A DNA stretch of 64,000 nucleotides from Fibrobacter sp. (GTDB lineage: Bacteria > Fibrobacterota > Fibrobacteria > Fibrobacterales > Fibrobacteraceae): NCBI GenBank assembly GCA_017526585.1, contig JAFXRC010000012.1, forward strand, positions 1 to 64,000, in the 5' to 3' direction. The position numbers and the translations under genes were made by a program. Positions within the stretch are counted from its first letter, which is position 1, and the number at the start of each line of letters is the position of its first letter. The notes under the pieces were generated by a model. The model ran no database searches, was not told the origin of the DNA, and was given only the letters and a program-made list of their open reading frames with translations. Below, in pieces: positions 51,633 through 60,379 of the stretch.

Positions 51633-53276
51633 CTAATAAATGACAATAAAGTCTTTCAGCTTGCCGCTGTTGCCTACCCTGAAACGGTAGACTCCGGGTA
51701 CCATAAGCGATTTTACTTCGCTTTCTTCGATGCAGTGGGTGTTGTGGGTATATTTGATTTTTGTAATCAAGTTCCCGCGGCGGTTTCTGATTTCGATGAA
51801 GTCTTTGTTTGGGGATAGCGGCGTGAAGCAGAGAGCTCCGTGGCGCCAGGGCGTGGGGTAGGCGCGCAAGGTGGAATCCTTGACTTCATAGGGAAGCGTC
51901 TGTTCTTCGGAGAATCGGCTTAAGATCCAGACGACGGAATCGATACCGGATTCATTTTTGATGATGGTGTTTGTGGCGTCTACGCTATTCAATGTAGGAA
52001 GGTAGTGAATGCTGTAGGATTTGTCCTTGATGATGGCTAGGCTTGCTCTTCCTATAAAATTTGTCAGGTCAGGTTGATCATTGGTGTAAAAGCCGTAGGC
52101 GAAAGGTTCTATTTCGGGGGGTGCCTGCAGGGAACTTGTTCGCGTATGCCTGAAATTTGGCCAGCTAGATTGGTCTTTGTTGATGAGGAAGGAGCTGTTT
52201 GCTAGAGCAGCCCTTTTACCGGAGAAAGAAAGTCTGACTGCAAATTCGTGGAATAATGAGTCTGCGGAAAGACCTAGTTTTTGGGCGGCTTGGGTAAATT
52301 GATATTCAAACGGCTGCTCGGAATTCTTGGAAAAACTCTCCCAGATGGATTTGTCGAATTTCTTTGCTACTTGGTTATAAAAGAAAAGGTATAGGACTCC
52401 AAGAGAATAATCATCCTTAAATTCGTTTAAAGTCCCTGTATATCCCGCAAGGTCGGGAATGTATTGAATGTAGTCGTCGATATCGGGGTTGTTTATTTCT
52501 TCGACTCCGACAGCGGAGGCTTCGAACCAGAACGTGTTGTGCTTGGGGGTCAGGTAACGGATTTGAATGGCATGGTAAAGTTCATGAGTTGCCGTAACCC
52601 TCAGAGCATTGTTCCATTTTTCTGCATAGGAGTATTTGTAAGTCCTGTTGTATAGTTCAAGATTGGGCTTTCCATAGGCGCAGCTCTTTCCGTTGATGAC
52701 GATGGAATCTGCGGCTGGACTGAAAGCGCTTGGATACATAAAGTCGTTTTCGATCAGCAGCGTGCTTGAGTAGGGAGCGTTGTCGCTTGGCATGGTGATG
52801 GCGTAACACCCGTCTTCGCAACGATTTTTTAGAATGTAGGCAATATCTCTAAAAAGGGTCATCTCGACGATTTCGACGGGATACAGCCCCGATTCTACGC
52901 GTCTTTGATAATGGTATGAAACTGTGTCACCCAGTGGCTTTAACATGCCTGTCTTGTTGATATGAAAGTTCCATGCATCTTCAAGAGCTTTTGCCAGTGT
53001 ATCTACATAGGCGAGGGTTGTTTTGTGCGGGCCTACAAGCGTATAGAAAATTTGAAAGTGGCTTGTTTTTTTTGTATAGACGCTGTCGTAGAAATCTTCG
53101 GTTGCACAATCGGAATAGATGCTGCGGGCCTCTTTTGCAATGGGGCTCACTGCTTTTGTTCGGTGATGCTCATGGATGTTTTGAAAGATCTCCGTTGTGC
53201 CGCATTTGGTGTGTGCCAAGGAGCTTGCGGCAAAAGTCAAGAGAATAATCAAAAATGCAATTGTGCTTTTCATCAT
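51633..53276 (-). CDS. secreted metallopeptidase-like protein with T9SS-like tail
   Basis: 547 residues from ATG 53276 (ATG 53273 also possible; GGTGGGGG upstream). Signal peptide MMKSTIAFLIILLTFAASSLA. A zinc motif HELYH lies near residue 230 in RVTATHELYHAIQI, followed about 20 residues later by WFEASAVGVEE, giving a third ligand candidate as in gluzincins. Similar proteins are annotated as MXAN_6640-type putative peptidases. The last 80 residues (NKDFIEIRNRRGNLITKIKY, VPGVYRFRVGN, KDFIVIY) resemble a type IX sorting domain. It overlaps the UbiD-type gene by 4 nt, an odd partner. Confidence 0.7.
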   Translation of the reverse strand: MMKSTIAFLIILLTFAASSLAHTKCGTTEIFQNIHEHHRTKAVSPIAKEARSIYSDCATEDFYDSVYTKKTSHFQIFYTLVGPHKTTLAYVDTLAKALEDAWNFHINKTGMLKPLGDTVSYHYQRRVESGLYPVEIVEMTLFRDIAYILKNRCEDGCYAITMPSDNAPYSSTLLIENDFMYPSAFSPAADSIVINGKSCAYGKPNLELYNRTYKYSYAEKWNNALRVTATHELYHAIQIRYLTPKHNTFWFEASAVGVEEINNPDIDDYIQYIPDLAGYTGTLNEFKDDYSLGVLYLFFYNQVAKKFDKSIWESFSKNSEQPFEYQFTQAAQKLGLSADSLFHEFAVRLSFSGKRAALANSSFLINKDQSSWPNFRHTRTSSLQAPPEIEPFAYGFYTNDQPDLTNFIGRASLAIIKDKSYSIHYLPTLNSVDATNTIIKNESGIDSVVWILSRFSEEQTLPYEVKDSTLRAYPTPWRHGALCFTPLSPNKDFIEIRNRRGNLITKIKYTHNTHCIEESEVKSLMVPGVYRFRVGNSGKLKDFIVIY

Positions 53277-55102
53277 GCCCCCACCATTATTTTTTCTTCG
53301 GCTAAAATCGTAGCGGCACGCAGCTTCACGGAGTCTGGAACGGTGAGCGCCTTTTGGTGCCAGGGCTTGATTCGCGCATCGACAATTATGGGGGCTTCGC
53401 ATCCCCAATGCTTATCCTGAATGGAAGCGTGAATTCCGTGAAAATCCTTGGCGGGGTCGGAGCGTGTAAAGGTGAGCCACAGAAAATCGTGGAGCTTGGC
53501 GGGATTGAGCTCGCGCAGCGACTCAGCATTGTCGACTAGAGAAATCCACGGGTAGTTTTCGCGGTAAGTCCAGCTTTCAAGTGCCGTTTCGATTTCGTGG
53601 AGTGAACAGTCTGCGTTGCATTGCATCGCAATGACTCCCGGCATGACAATTTCGATTCTTTCGATTCCTGGAATGTTCAGACTTTGCAAATCGGAAGCGT
53701 TGTTACGCAGCTCCCTGCGGACAGGACCTGCAGCGGCAAGAACGAGCTTGGATCCGTGATTGAGCTTTGCTCCGGTGTAGTCCAAGGTGTCGATGGTTGT
53801 TGCCGTCTGGAAGTGCAGATCGCGCTTGAAGTCCATTCGAGAAAGAATATGCGCAAAGAAACGGGGAATGTCGTAGACATCGGTTTCCTTGTCGTCTTCG
53901 ATGGCGGCAATCATCAGGTACTTGGAAAGACTTGCCTGGTTGAATCCGAGAAGGGCGTTTGCTGTTTTCAGAAGTTCCATCGGTTCGCGGTCTTCTGCCT
54001 TGGCGTAAGGCAAGAAACGTTCGTGGGCGAGCGCCAGGCAAAACGGATGAACTCCCGCGTCGTCGACGGCGTGCAACGCGACAAGTCCGGGCACCGATGC
54101 GGGCACCATGGGCTTGGTGATGCGGTGGATGAAATCTCCGAATAGCGTATCTTCTTGTGGCGGGCGTCCGACAACAGTAAAGGGGAATATGGCGTCTTTC
54201 TTGCAAAGAACCTTTTCCACTTTAAGGTAGGGAAAATCGTGCTTGCCGGAGTAGTAGCCGATATGGTCGCCGAAGGGTCCCTCCGGTTTCAGTTCAGGTT
54301 GGATTTCGCCGAGAATGCAAAATTCCGCATCGCTGGAGACAAGGTAATCGTTATGGATAAAGTAACGAAAACGCCTGCCACCGAGCATTCCTGCGAACAA
54401 AAGCTCGCTTAGGTTTTCGGGCATGGGCATCACGGCTGCAACGGTGTGTGCCGGCGAGCCACCGATAAAGATGCTTACCTTGAGAGGTCGCCCTTCTTCA
54501 AGCGCTTTCTGGTGGTGTCTGGCAATGTCCCTTTTAATCTGGTAATGCAGACCGCATTCCTTATCTTGTATGTATTCGTTTCCTGAAGTTTGGATGCGAT
54601 ACATTCCCACATTCGTCTTCATGACGCTAGCTGACTCGCTTGGACGCGTCGCCACTTGCGGGAGAGTGATGAATGCTCCTCCATCTTCGGGCCAGCAGAC
54701 AAGCTGTGGCAAGTCCGAAAGCTTGCATTCGACAAAATCCTTAATGCTTCCACTTTTTTTCGGAAGCGAATGAATGCCGGTGCGTGCCGCACTTAAAAGA
54801 GTGCCTAAACTTGCTTGCTTGAAAAATTCAACGGGATTTGACTTGAAAAGGACTGCGGTGCGTGTTCCTTCGAGAGTGTCTCGGAATAGAAAGTCGATTC
54901 GTTCTTGAGTCCCAAAGATGTTACAGACTGCACGGAACGGGCTTCCCTTGACTCGCTCAAAGAGTATGGCAGGACCTTTGTTTTCAAAAGCCTGACGGGC
55001 GATTTCTGCCATTTCTAGGTACGGATCCACCTCGCGATGGACACGCTTAAGCATCCCTGCTTTTTCGAGATCCAGCAGTGCCTGTTTCAGGTCTTTATAC
55101 AT
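53273..55102 (-). CDS. UbiD-family decarboxylase (menaquinone-type)
   Basis: 609 residues, the size of the SCO4490/HP0396-like group rather than E. coli UbiD (about 490). GAFITLPQVATR, GMYRIQTSGNEY, IFIGGSPAHTVAAVMPMP, and the prenyl-FMN/metal region ELKPEGPFGDHIGYYSG followed by VVGRPPQEDTLFGDFI are typical. UbiD enzymes decarboxylate aromatic acids using prenylated FMN from UbiX (not in this window). The size suggests the late menaquinone (futalosine) decarboxylation, which is inference. Follows the SRPBCC-like gene by 7 nt. Confidence 0.82.
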   Translation of the reverse strand: MYKDLKQALLDLEKAGMLKRVHREVDPYLEMAEIARQAFENKGPAILFERVKGSPFRAVCNIFGTQERIDFLFRDTLEGTRTAVLFKSNPVEFFKQASLGTLLSAARTGIHSLPKKSGSIKDFVECKLSDLPQLVCWPEDGGAFITLPQVATRPSESASVMKTNVGMYRIQTSGNEYIQDKECGLHYQIKRDIARHHQKALEEGRPLKVSIFIGGSPAHTVAAVMPMPENLSELLFAGMLGGRRFRYFIHNDYLVSSDAEFCILGEIQPELKPEGPFGDHIGYYSGKHDFPYLKVEKVLCKKDAIFPFTVVGRPPQEDTLFGDFIHRITKPMVPASVPGLVALHAVDDAGVHPFCLALAHERFLPYAKAEDREPMELLKTANALLGFNQASLSKYLMIAAIEDDKETDVYDIPRFFAHILSRMDFKRDLHFQTATTIDTLDYTGAKLNHGSKLVLAAAGPVRRELRNNASDLQSLNIPGIERIEIVMPGVIAMQCNADCSLHEIETALESWTYRENYPWISLVDNAESLRELNPAKLHDFLWLTFTRSDPAKDFHGIHASIQDKHWGCEAPIIVDARIKPWHQKALTVPDSVKLRAATILAEEKIMVGA

Positions 55103-55109
55103 GGTAACC

Positions 55110-55604
55110 TTATCCGGCGGTTGCGGATTGGTCTATGGCTGCAAAACCCTGTGTCTGCTTCTTGCTTTCGATGGCAAGAAGGGCGTCGCGCATATCCTTG
55201 CGGCTAGCAACCGCATACACGATCGATGCGCTTGCCATGACCTTTGCGAATGTTTCTTCGGGGAACTCGTTGAATCCCTGGAACGAGAATTCATCGTAGC
55301 AGCCCGTGAGGTTGCCTTCGTCTGTGAATTCGTGCGTCGCGTTGAATCCGCGGAAGGGACCCTTGTCGAGACGGACAAGAATTTTCCCATTGTTGATAGA
55401 ACTGATGCGTCCCGTCCAGCATATTTTTCTGAAACCAACGACAACTGTATAGCGGACGATTTCGCCTGCTTCGAGTGCCTTGGGCAAGGTGTAGTGAATG
55501 ACGGGATTTTTACCGATAGTCATGTTCATGGGCGTATAACGCATCGTCTCCAGCATGTTTGCCAGAGTGTATTCCTGCCATGAAGTTTGACTGAATTGAA
55601 CCAT
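55110..55604 (-). CDS. SRPBCC-like small protein
   Basis: 164 residues. The pattern of a long N-terminal helix, strands (VIHYTLPKAL, RYTVVVGFRKICWTGRISSINNGKILVRLDKGPF, THEFTDEGNLTGCYDEFSF) and a long C-terminal helix (PEETFAKVMASASIVYAVASRKDMRDALLAI) suits the START/SRPBCC hydrophobic-ligand fold. It lies 7 nt upstream of the UbiD-type gene, so it could hold that enzyme's hydrophobic substrate, as COQ10-type proteins hold quinones. Fold assignment is by pattern only. Confidence 0.55.
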   Translation of the reverse strand: MVQFSQTSWQEYTLANMLETMRYTPMNMTIGKNPVIHYTLPKALEAGEIVRYTVVVGFRKICWTGRISSINNGKILVRLDKGPFRGFNATHEFTDEGNLTGCYDEFSFQGFNEFPEETFAKVMASASIVYAVASRKDMRDALLAIESKKQTQGFAAIDQSATAG

Positions 55605-55671
55605 ACGCGAATAATTTAGTAAAAGGAATGTTGGTTGATGGTGTTTTTCAGTAAAAAATCGGCGTATTCGT

Positions 55672-55989
55672 CTAAAATTCGAAATCGACGGCGCGACGTT
55701 CCGTTACCACTTTTTTGACAAACGAAACGATAGCAAGGTGTTCCGGATGGTTCTGGTAAATGTCGAGGGCTGCCTTGGTGTGGAAGGTTGTGTCGAGAGC
55801 GATATCGTATTCGACATCGCCGTTGCCGAGTTCAGCCTTATTGAAGTTGAGTCCCGATTCAATGCTCAAAAGACCGGGAATTTTGCCAGCCAAGGCATGG
55901 AAGGCGTCGACCATTTTCTGTCCGTTCTCTTTAGCAGAAGCACCTTCGGCTTCCTTTTTCAATTTCCAAAATACGATATGGCGAATCAT
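55672..55989 (-). CDS. Dabb (stress-responsive A/B barrel) domain protein
   Basis: 105 residues. MIRHIVFWKLKKEA opens the domain, then IPGLLSIESGLNFN, YDIALDTTFHTKAALDIYQNHPEHLAIVSFVKKVVTERRAVDFEF. This is a complete single Dabb fold, a dimeric ferredoxin-like barrel of usually unknown function. It overlaps the end of the GT4 gene by 4 nt, so it is translated with it. Confidence 0.88.
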   Translation of the reverse strand: MIRHIVFWKLKKEAEGASAKENGQKMVDAFHALAGKIPGLLSIESGLNFNKAELGNGDVEYDIALDTTFHTKAALDIYQNHPEHLAIVSFVKKVVTERRAVDFEF

Positions 55990-57173
55990 GAAATCCTCTT
56001 GTTGTTGTAAATTTCTTGGTAGAGATTCAGCTGACGCTTAAAGCATTCATCCCAGCTGAATTTTTCGGCATAGGCACGAGCCTTCTGCTTCAAGGCAAGC
56101 ATATCCGAATGATAAAGTTCGATAATGGTTTCGGCGAGAGCCCTGGGGCTGCGCTCTTTAAGGATGCGACCGGCTCCAGAGTTTCTGACATGTTCTGCGG
56201 CGGCACCGGTGCTTGCGCCGATCTGGGCATTTCCGCATGCCATGCTTTCGAGAATGGAAAGGCCGAAGGTTTCCCAGCCCGAAAGGGCTAGCCCAAGATC
56301 AACGCTTGCATAGATTTTAGCCATTTCGTCGATAGACGAAATGAAACCGGCATATTGGACATACGGGTATGTCCTGGCGGCAAGTCTCACTTGAGGGAGG
56401 TATGGACCGGTTCCTGCAAAAACGAGAGTCGGTTCGCAGCCGAGCCTGTTGGTAATGATGGGGTAGGCGGCGAGCAAGAGCTCGATTCCCTTTTCTTCGC
56501 AGAATCTGTGCGGGAAAAAGATGGTGAGCCTTTCCGGATTGCCCGCTTTCAGTTTTTGTACCAAAGCCTCGTCACGCTTGCTGGGCGAGAACATTTCGAT
56601 GTCGCAGCCCAGCGGAATCCAGTAGCTCTTGGGCATGTGGTGTCTTTCCAGGCGTTTCAGGACTTCGTCGCAAGAAACCTGAACTCCGTCATAGCGCTTG
56701 AATTCCTTTCTTGCATACCAGAAGGCAAGCTTTTTGCTAATGACTCCGAGAGCCTTTCCGAATTTGTTTGTAACGGGGCGCTGCACATAGGTGATCGGAA
56801 AGTCCGCATGCCAAAAACTGAGCAGGACTGCATCGGGAACAATTTTCCTTGCCACCCGGCGAACGAGTGTCGGCAGCAGGTAGGGGGAGCCGACTTCAAT
56901 GACTTGAGGCTTGTACTTTTCCAGGACAGGCCTTATCTGCGAGGGTTTCCACATGAAGCGGTATTCCCATTTGCCTGGGAAGCGGAATGCCTTCACATGC
57001 TCGATGATGAGCCCGTCGCTTTTCTTTTCAGTGAAAGTCTTGGAATCGGGCATCACAAAGACCGATAGCACTTCCTGTTGCTTTTCGTAGAAAGCCATCT
57101 TCTGCAAGTGGTAGCGACGAACGCCACCGCCAGACGGGCTCCAGAAATTATTGAAATCGACGATTGTGAACAT
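55986..57173 (-). CDS. family 4 glycosyltransferase
   Basis: 395 residues in the GT-B fold. N-terminal NFWSPSGGGVRRYHLQKMAFYEKQQE carries the glycine-rich acceptor loop. The C-terminal half has FFPHRFCEEKGIELLLAAYPII, FAGTGPYLPQVRLAA and the E-x7-E motif ALSGWETFGLSILESMACGNAQIGASTGAAAEHV. It should transfer a sugar from a nucleotide sugar to an unknown acceptor, probably lipid or surface glycan. Its start overlaps the stop of the primase-helicase-like gene by one base. Confidence 0.88.
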   Translation of the reverse strand: MFTIVDFNNFWSPSGGGVRRYHLQKMAFYEKQQEVLSVFVMPDSKTFTEKKSDGLIIEHVKAFRFPGKWEYRFMWKPSQIRPVLEKYKPQVIEVGSPYLLPTLVRRVARKIVPDAVLLSFWHADFPITYVQRPVTNKFGKALGVISKKLAFWYARKEFKRYDGVQVSCDEVLKRLERHHMPKSYWIPLGCDIEMFSPSKRDEALVQKLKAGNPERLTIFFPHRFCEEKGIELLLAAYPIITNRLGCEPTLVFAGTGPYLPQVRLAARTYPYVQYAGFISSIDEMAKIYASVDLGLALSGWETFGLSILESMACGNAQIGASTGAAAEHVRNSGAGRILKERSPRALAETIIELYHSDMLALKQKARAYAEKFSWDECFKRQLNLYQEIYNNKRIS

Positions 57174-59068
57174 TAGCCGAGTTCTATCTCTTCTTGCATG
57201 CGGTTGGATAACGGTTCAATCGAAAGCGTTCCCTGGTAAAGTTGGTTGTTGCCAAGTCGCTTGGAATCAACGGTCAGGAACATGTTGCCACCCTTGGATT
57301 CGAGCCAGTAGATGGCGTCGGAATCGCGCAGGTAGGCGCGTGGACCGATGAGACCCTGTTCCGAGTCAATCAGTTCTCCGCCAATAAACATCGGAATGTC
57401 GAGAGCCTTGTAAAGGTCGAGAATCACCGAGGAACGGCGCTCGTGAATGTCGGGCATATCGGCATGGTCAGAAACCTTCAGGTGGTCGATACCATCGACG
57501 ATGACGACCAGGTTGGAATGTTCCTTGACTTCTTCCTTCAAAGTCGATAGCAGTTCCCGGTTGTCGAAGGACGGCTGGTCTTCCCAGATTTCAAGCCTGT
57601 TGCTGCGCACAAAGCCCATTAGGTCGCGTGTCGCTTCGAGAATTTTCTGATTTACGGATTCGTCTTCGCTCTGCTTACGGACCGTAAGCACCGATTCGCC
57701 AATGAGCATGGCGACAAGTCTGTCGAAGATTTGGCGACGCGGCGTTTCGAGCGCGATATAGATCAGCTTGAGCTTAGGGTTGCTCTGGACTAGGTCGAGA
57801 GCGAGACTGGAGAGCAGTGTCGTTTTAAGGCCGAAAGGCTTGGATGAAACGTAGAAACAACCGGACTGGATGCCGTCGATTTCGTGGGTGAGTCTCGGGA
57901 AGGTGTTCAGGGCATAGCCGACGCTCACGTCCGGGGGGCAGCCCATGGCGGTATCGAAGTTTTCCTTGATGTCCTGCAGGAGCATGGAACGGCGGTGCGT
58001 ATGCACCGTATCCTCTTCAGTTTCCTTGACTAAGGAAATTAGCTGGTCGGCACCATTCTTGCGGATGACCTGGTCGACCGTTTCGCCCTTTGGCAAAATG
58101 ATGGACTTGAATTTGAGTCCCAGGTCTTCGGACATCTTCAGGTACTTCTGGATGCGGTATTCCTGTTCCCTGCGGTCCTGTTCGCGGCGAAGGATGACGC
58201 ATACTTCTTCGGCGCCGCATGCCTTCAGCTTGTACAGATGGCTAAGGGAGAGCTCCTGGTACATTGTCGAGACGACACCGGGAATGCCCGCAAGGTCCGC
58301 GGTAAGGGCGTCAAAGAAGCCTTCGACAATCAGCGGCTTGTTGTTGTCGGGCTGGATGTTGAAGGGAATGTCGCCCGGACCTGATGCGTAAGAAATGTAG
58401 CGGTGGGGGCTGTCTGCGTCATCGAGAACGCGACCGTAAACGGAGTGAATCAGTCCCTTGGAGTTTCGCGCGGGAATTGTAATGCGCGGTTCGTGGTAGG
58501 CTTCGAGATTGTCGAGGTAGAAGCTGATCTCGTGGCGTTCGATTCCCGAAAGCATGCAGTAGCTGACAAAAGGTTCCGGATCTCCGCTGTAGTAGCCGAG
58601 ACCATAGAGTTGAGCCTGTCCGATGCTCCAGCCGCGTGCGCTCAAAAAATCCGCAGAAGAGGGGCTCTTGCAGGCTGCCCAGTGGCAGTAGCGGACGAAG
58701 CTTTCGAGAACCTTGGATTTCTCGCCACCGATTTCTTTTATCCAGGGATGTTCGTCCTGCTTGTTGTCGTGCTCGGGTTCAAGTGTTCCTAAAAAGTCTA
58801 CGGCTTCTGCACGTGCTGCTTGTTCTTCGAGTCCGTTGAAGCGGCTGCGCATCACGAACTCGACTAGGTCTCCTTCACTTCCGCACTGCAGACAGCGGTA
58901 GCGCCAGTAGCCAAGGGCGTCATAAAAGAACAAGGACGTTTCTTCGGGAGAATGAAACGGGCAACATGCAATAAGGTTTCTTCCCCAGCGACTCAGGGGA
59001 ATTCCCAGCTGTCTCGGGTGGGTCTTAGCACGCATGATGATTCCGGCATGTTCTTGATCGATAAGCAT
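57173..59068 (-). CDS. CHC2-TOPRIM-DnaB fusion (primase-helicase-like) with eroded motifs
   Basis: 631 residues. Zinc ribbon at about 33-65 (CCPFH ... CLQCG). A TOPRIM domain has the first Glu (LIVEGFFDALTA, near 250) but the second block reads VCVILRREQDRREQ, without the usual DxD. A RecA/DnaB-like C-terminal domain (about 385-610) has SSKPFGLKTTLL in the Walker A position (no GxxxxGKT), YIALETPRRQIFDRLVAML, and NLVVIVDGIDHLKV as Walker B. The layout is that of T7 gp4/Twinkle-type primase-helicases, usually phage genes, but the active-site losses suggest a changed or regulatory role. It heads a minus-strand operon of unrelated genes. Confidence 0.72.
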   Translation of the reverse strand: MLIDQEHAGIIMRAKTHPRQLGIPLSRWGRNLIACCPFHSPEETSLFFYDALGYWRYRCLQCGSEGDLVEFVMRSRFNGLEEQAARAEAVDFLGTLEPEHDNKQDEHPWIKEIGGEKSKVLESFVRYCHWAACKSPSSADFLSARGWSIGQAQLYGLGYYSGDPEPFVSYCMLSGIERHEISFYLDNLEAYHEPRITIPARNSKGLIHSVYGRVLDDADSPHRYISYASGPGDIPFNIQPDNNKPLIVEGFFDALTADLAGIPGVVSTMYQELSLSHLYKLKACGAEEVCVILRREQDRREQEYRIQKYLKMSEDLGLKFKSIILPKGETVDQVIRKNGADQLISLVKETEEDTVHTHRRSMLLQDIKENFDTAMGCPPDVSVGYALNTFPRLTHEIDGIQSGCFYVSSKPFGLKTTLLSSLALDLVQSNPKLKLIYIALETPRRQIFDRLVAMLIGESVLTVRKQSEDESVNQKILEATRDLMGFVRSNRLEIWEDQPSFDNRELLSTLKEEVKEHSNLVVIVDGIDHLKVSDHADMPDIHERRSSVILDLYKALDIPMFIGGELIDSEQGLIGPRAYLRDSDAIYWLESKGGNMFLTVDSKRLGNNQLYQGTLSIEPLSNRMQEEIELG

Positions 59069-59122
59069 CGGTGACCTCGTTCGTTATATTCAAAATCTAG
59101 TATTTTTTTTAATTTTTAGACT

Positions 59123-59704
59123 ATGATTGTCCTTGGAATTGACCCCGGTTCCATTACTACCGGATATGCTTTTTTAGACACCTCGGCAAATGTTCCGAAG
59201 ATTCTTGAATACGGAACACTGCATGCTCCCGCTGCCCAGGCGCTCGAAGACCGTTTGCTTCATATCGTTAGCGAATTGGAAAAACTCCTGGACAAGTATA
59301 AGCCGGATTCTCTAGGAATGGAAGGGGTGTTCTTTGCAAAAAATGCAAAGAGTGCCCTGGTGCTAGGGCACATCCGTGGGGCGATCTTGGTGGCGTGCCG
59401 TAAGCGAGGGCTCTCCTATAGCGAATACAGTCCTCGCGTCGTAAAGCAGGCGGTCACCGGAGATGGGGGAGCTTCCAAGGAGCAGGTGGCAAACATGATT
59501 TTTGCGCGTCTTGGAATCAATGGCGGAGATCTTCCACTCGATGCTTCTGACGCCCTAGCTATTGCTTGGACGCATGCGACACCATCGCCGCTTGACGAAA
59601 ACATTTCAAAGGTCTTGGGTAAAAAGCGCATCTCGACGCGCAAGAAAAAAGCGACGACCAAGCAGTGGATGGACTTGATTGAAAAAATGGGAGGGCATGT
59701 CTAA
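59123..59704 (+). CDS. ruvC: Holliday-junction resolvase RuvC
   Basis: 193 residues. IVLGIDPGSITTGYAFLD carries the first Asp (Asp7), LGMEGVFFAKNAKSALVLGHIRGAILVA the Glu, and LDASDALAIAWTHA the last acidic pair. It cuts four-way junctions with RuvA and RuvB, which are not here. It is longer than usual, with a basic C-terminal extension (KKRISTRKKKATTKQW). Its last base is shared with the start of the next gene. Confidence 0.95.
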   Translation: MIVLGIDPGSITTGYAFLDTSANVPKILEYGTLHAPAAQALEDRLLHIVSELEKLLDKYKPDSLGMEGVFFAKNAKSALVLGHIRGAILVACRKRGLSYSEYSPRVVKQAVTGDGGASKEQVANMIFARLGINGGDLPLDASDALAIAWTHATPSPLDENISKVLGKKRISTRKKKATTKQWMDLIEKMGGHV

Positions 59705-60369
59705 TGGATTGCTATGGATTACGCGCAGTAGATTCTTCCGATTTTGTCAACATTGACGGCTATGTCGTTGATAGACAAATTGTCGAAAGTTTAGACAAAC
59801 TAAAAGAAAGCCTGTCCGGTGCCGGATTTGCGCTGCGCATCGAATCGGCATACCGTCCCTTTGAACGCCAGCTGTCCATCTGGAATCGCAAGGCGAAGGG
59901 GGAACTTAAGCTGCTGAACGCCGAAGGACTCCCCATGGAGCGCCCGACAGACGAAGAGCAGCTGATGTATGCCATTTTAACCTGGTCGGCGCTCCCTGGC
60001 GCAAGCCGTCACCACCTGGGTACCGATCTCGATGTGGTCGATGGAAACGCTTGCCCCGAAGGCTACGAAGTGGAACTCACTCCCGCCGAATGTGACGGCT
60101 TGTTCCGCCCCTTCCATGAAAAGCTCTCGGAACTGATCGGGGCGGCGGAGTCCTTCGGCTTCGACCGCGTCTTTGTTCCGGGCCGTGGAAAAATCCAACC
60201 CGAAAAGTGGCATATTGCACACCTGCCGACATCGCGGAAGTACCTGGAAAATTTCTCGCTTTCCGAATTGAAAGCCCTTTACGAAAAGACTGATATCGCC
60301 TGCAAGTCCGCCTTGCTTGATAATCTCGAAACTCTTGCTCGAGACTATATCTATCCCTATTTTGTTTAG
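59704..60369 (+). CDS. D-alanyl-D-alanine carboxypeptidase (M15/VanY type)
   Basis: 221 residues. Zinc-peptidase motifs: ALRIESAYRPFERQLSIW, GASRHHLGTDLDVVDG (zinc His and Asp) and EKWHIAH (Glu base and zinc His). It removes terminal D-Ala from peptidoglycan or its fragments. No signal peptide is evident, so it may act on cytoplasmic, recycled muropeptides, fitting its neighbour MpaA-like. The start is directly coupled to ruvC. Confidence 0.87.
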   Translation: MDCYGLRAVDSSDFVNIDGYVVDRQIVESLDKLKESLSGAGFALRIESAYRPFERQLSIWNRKAKGELKLLNAEGLPMERPTDEEQLMYAILTWSALPGASRHHLGTDLDVVDGNACPEGYEVELTPAECDGLFRPFHEKLSELIGAAESFGFDRVFVPGRGKIQPEKWHIAHLPTSRKYLENFSLSELKALYEKTDIACKSALLDNLETLARDYIYPYFV

Positions 60370-60379
60370 GTTGCTCTTT

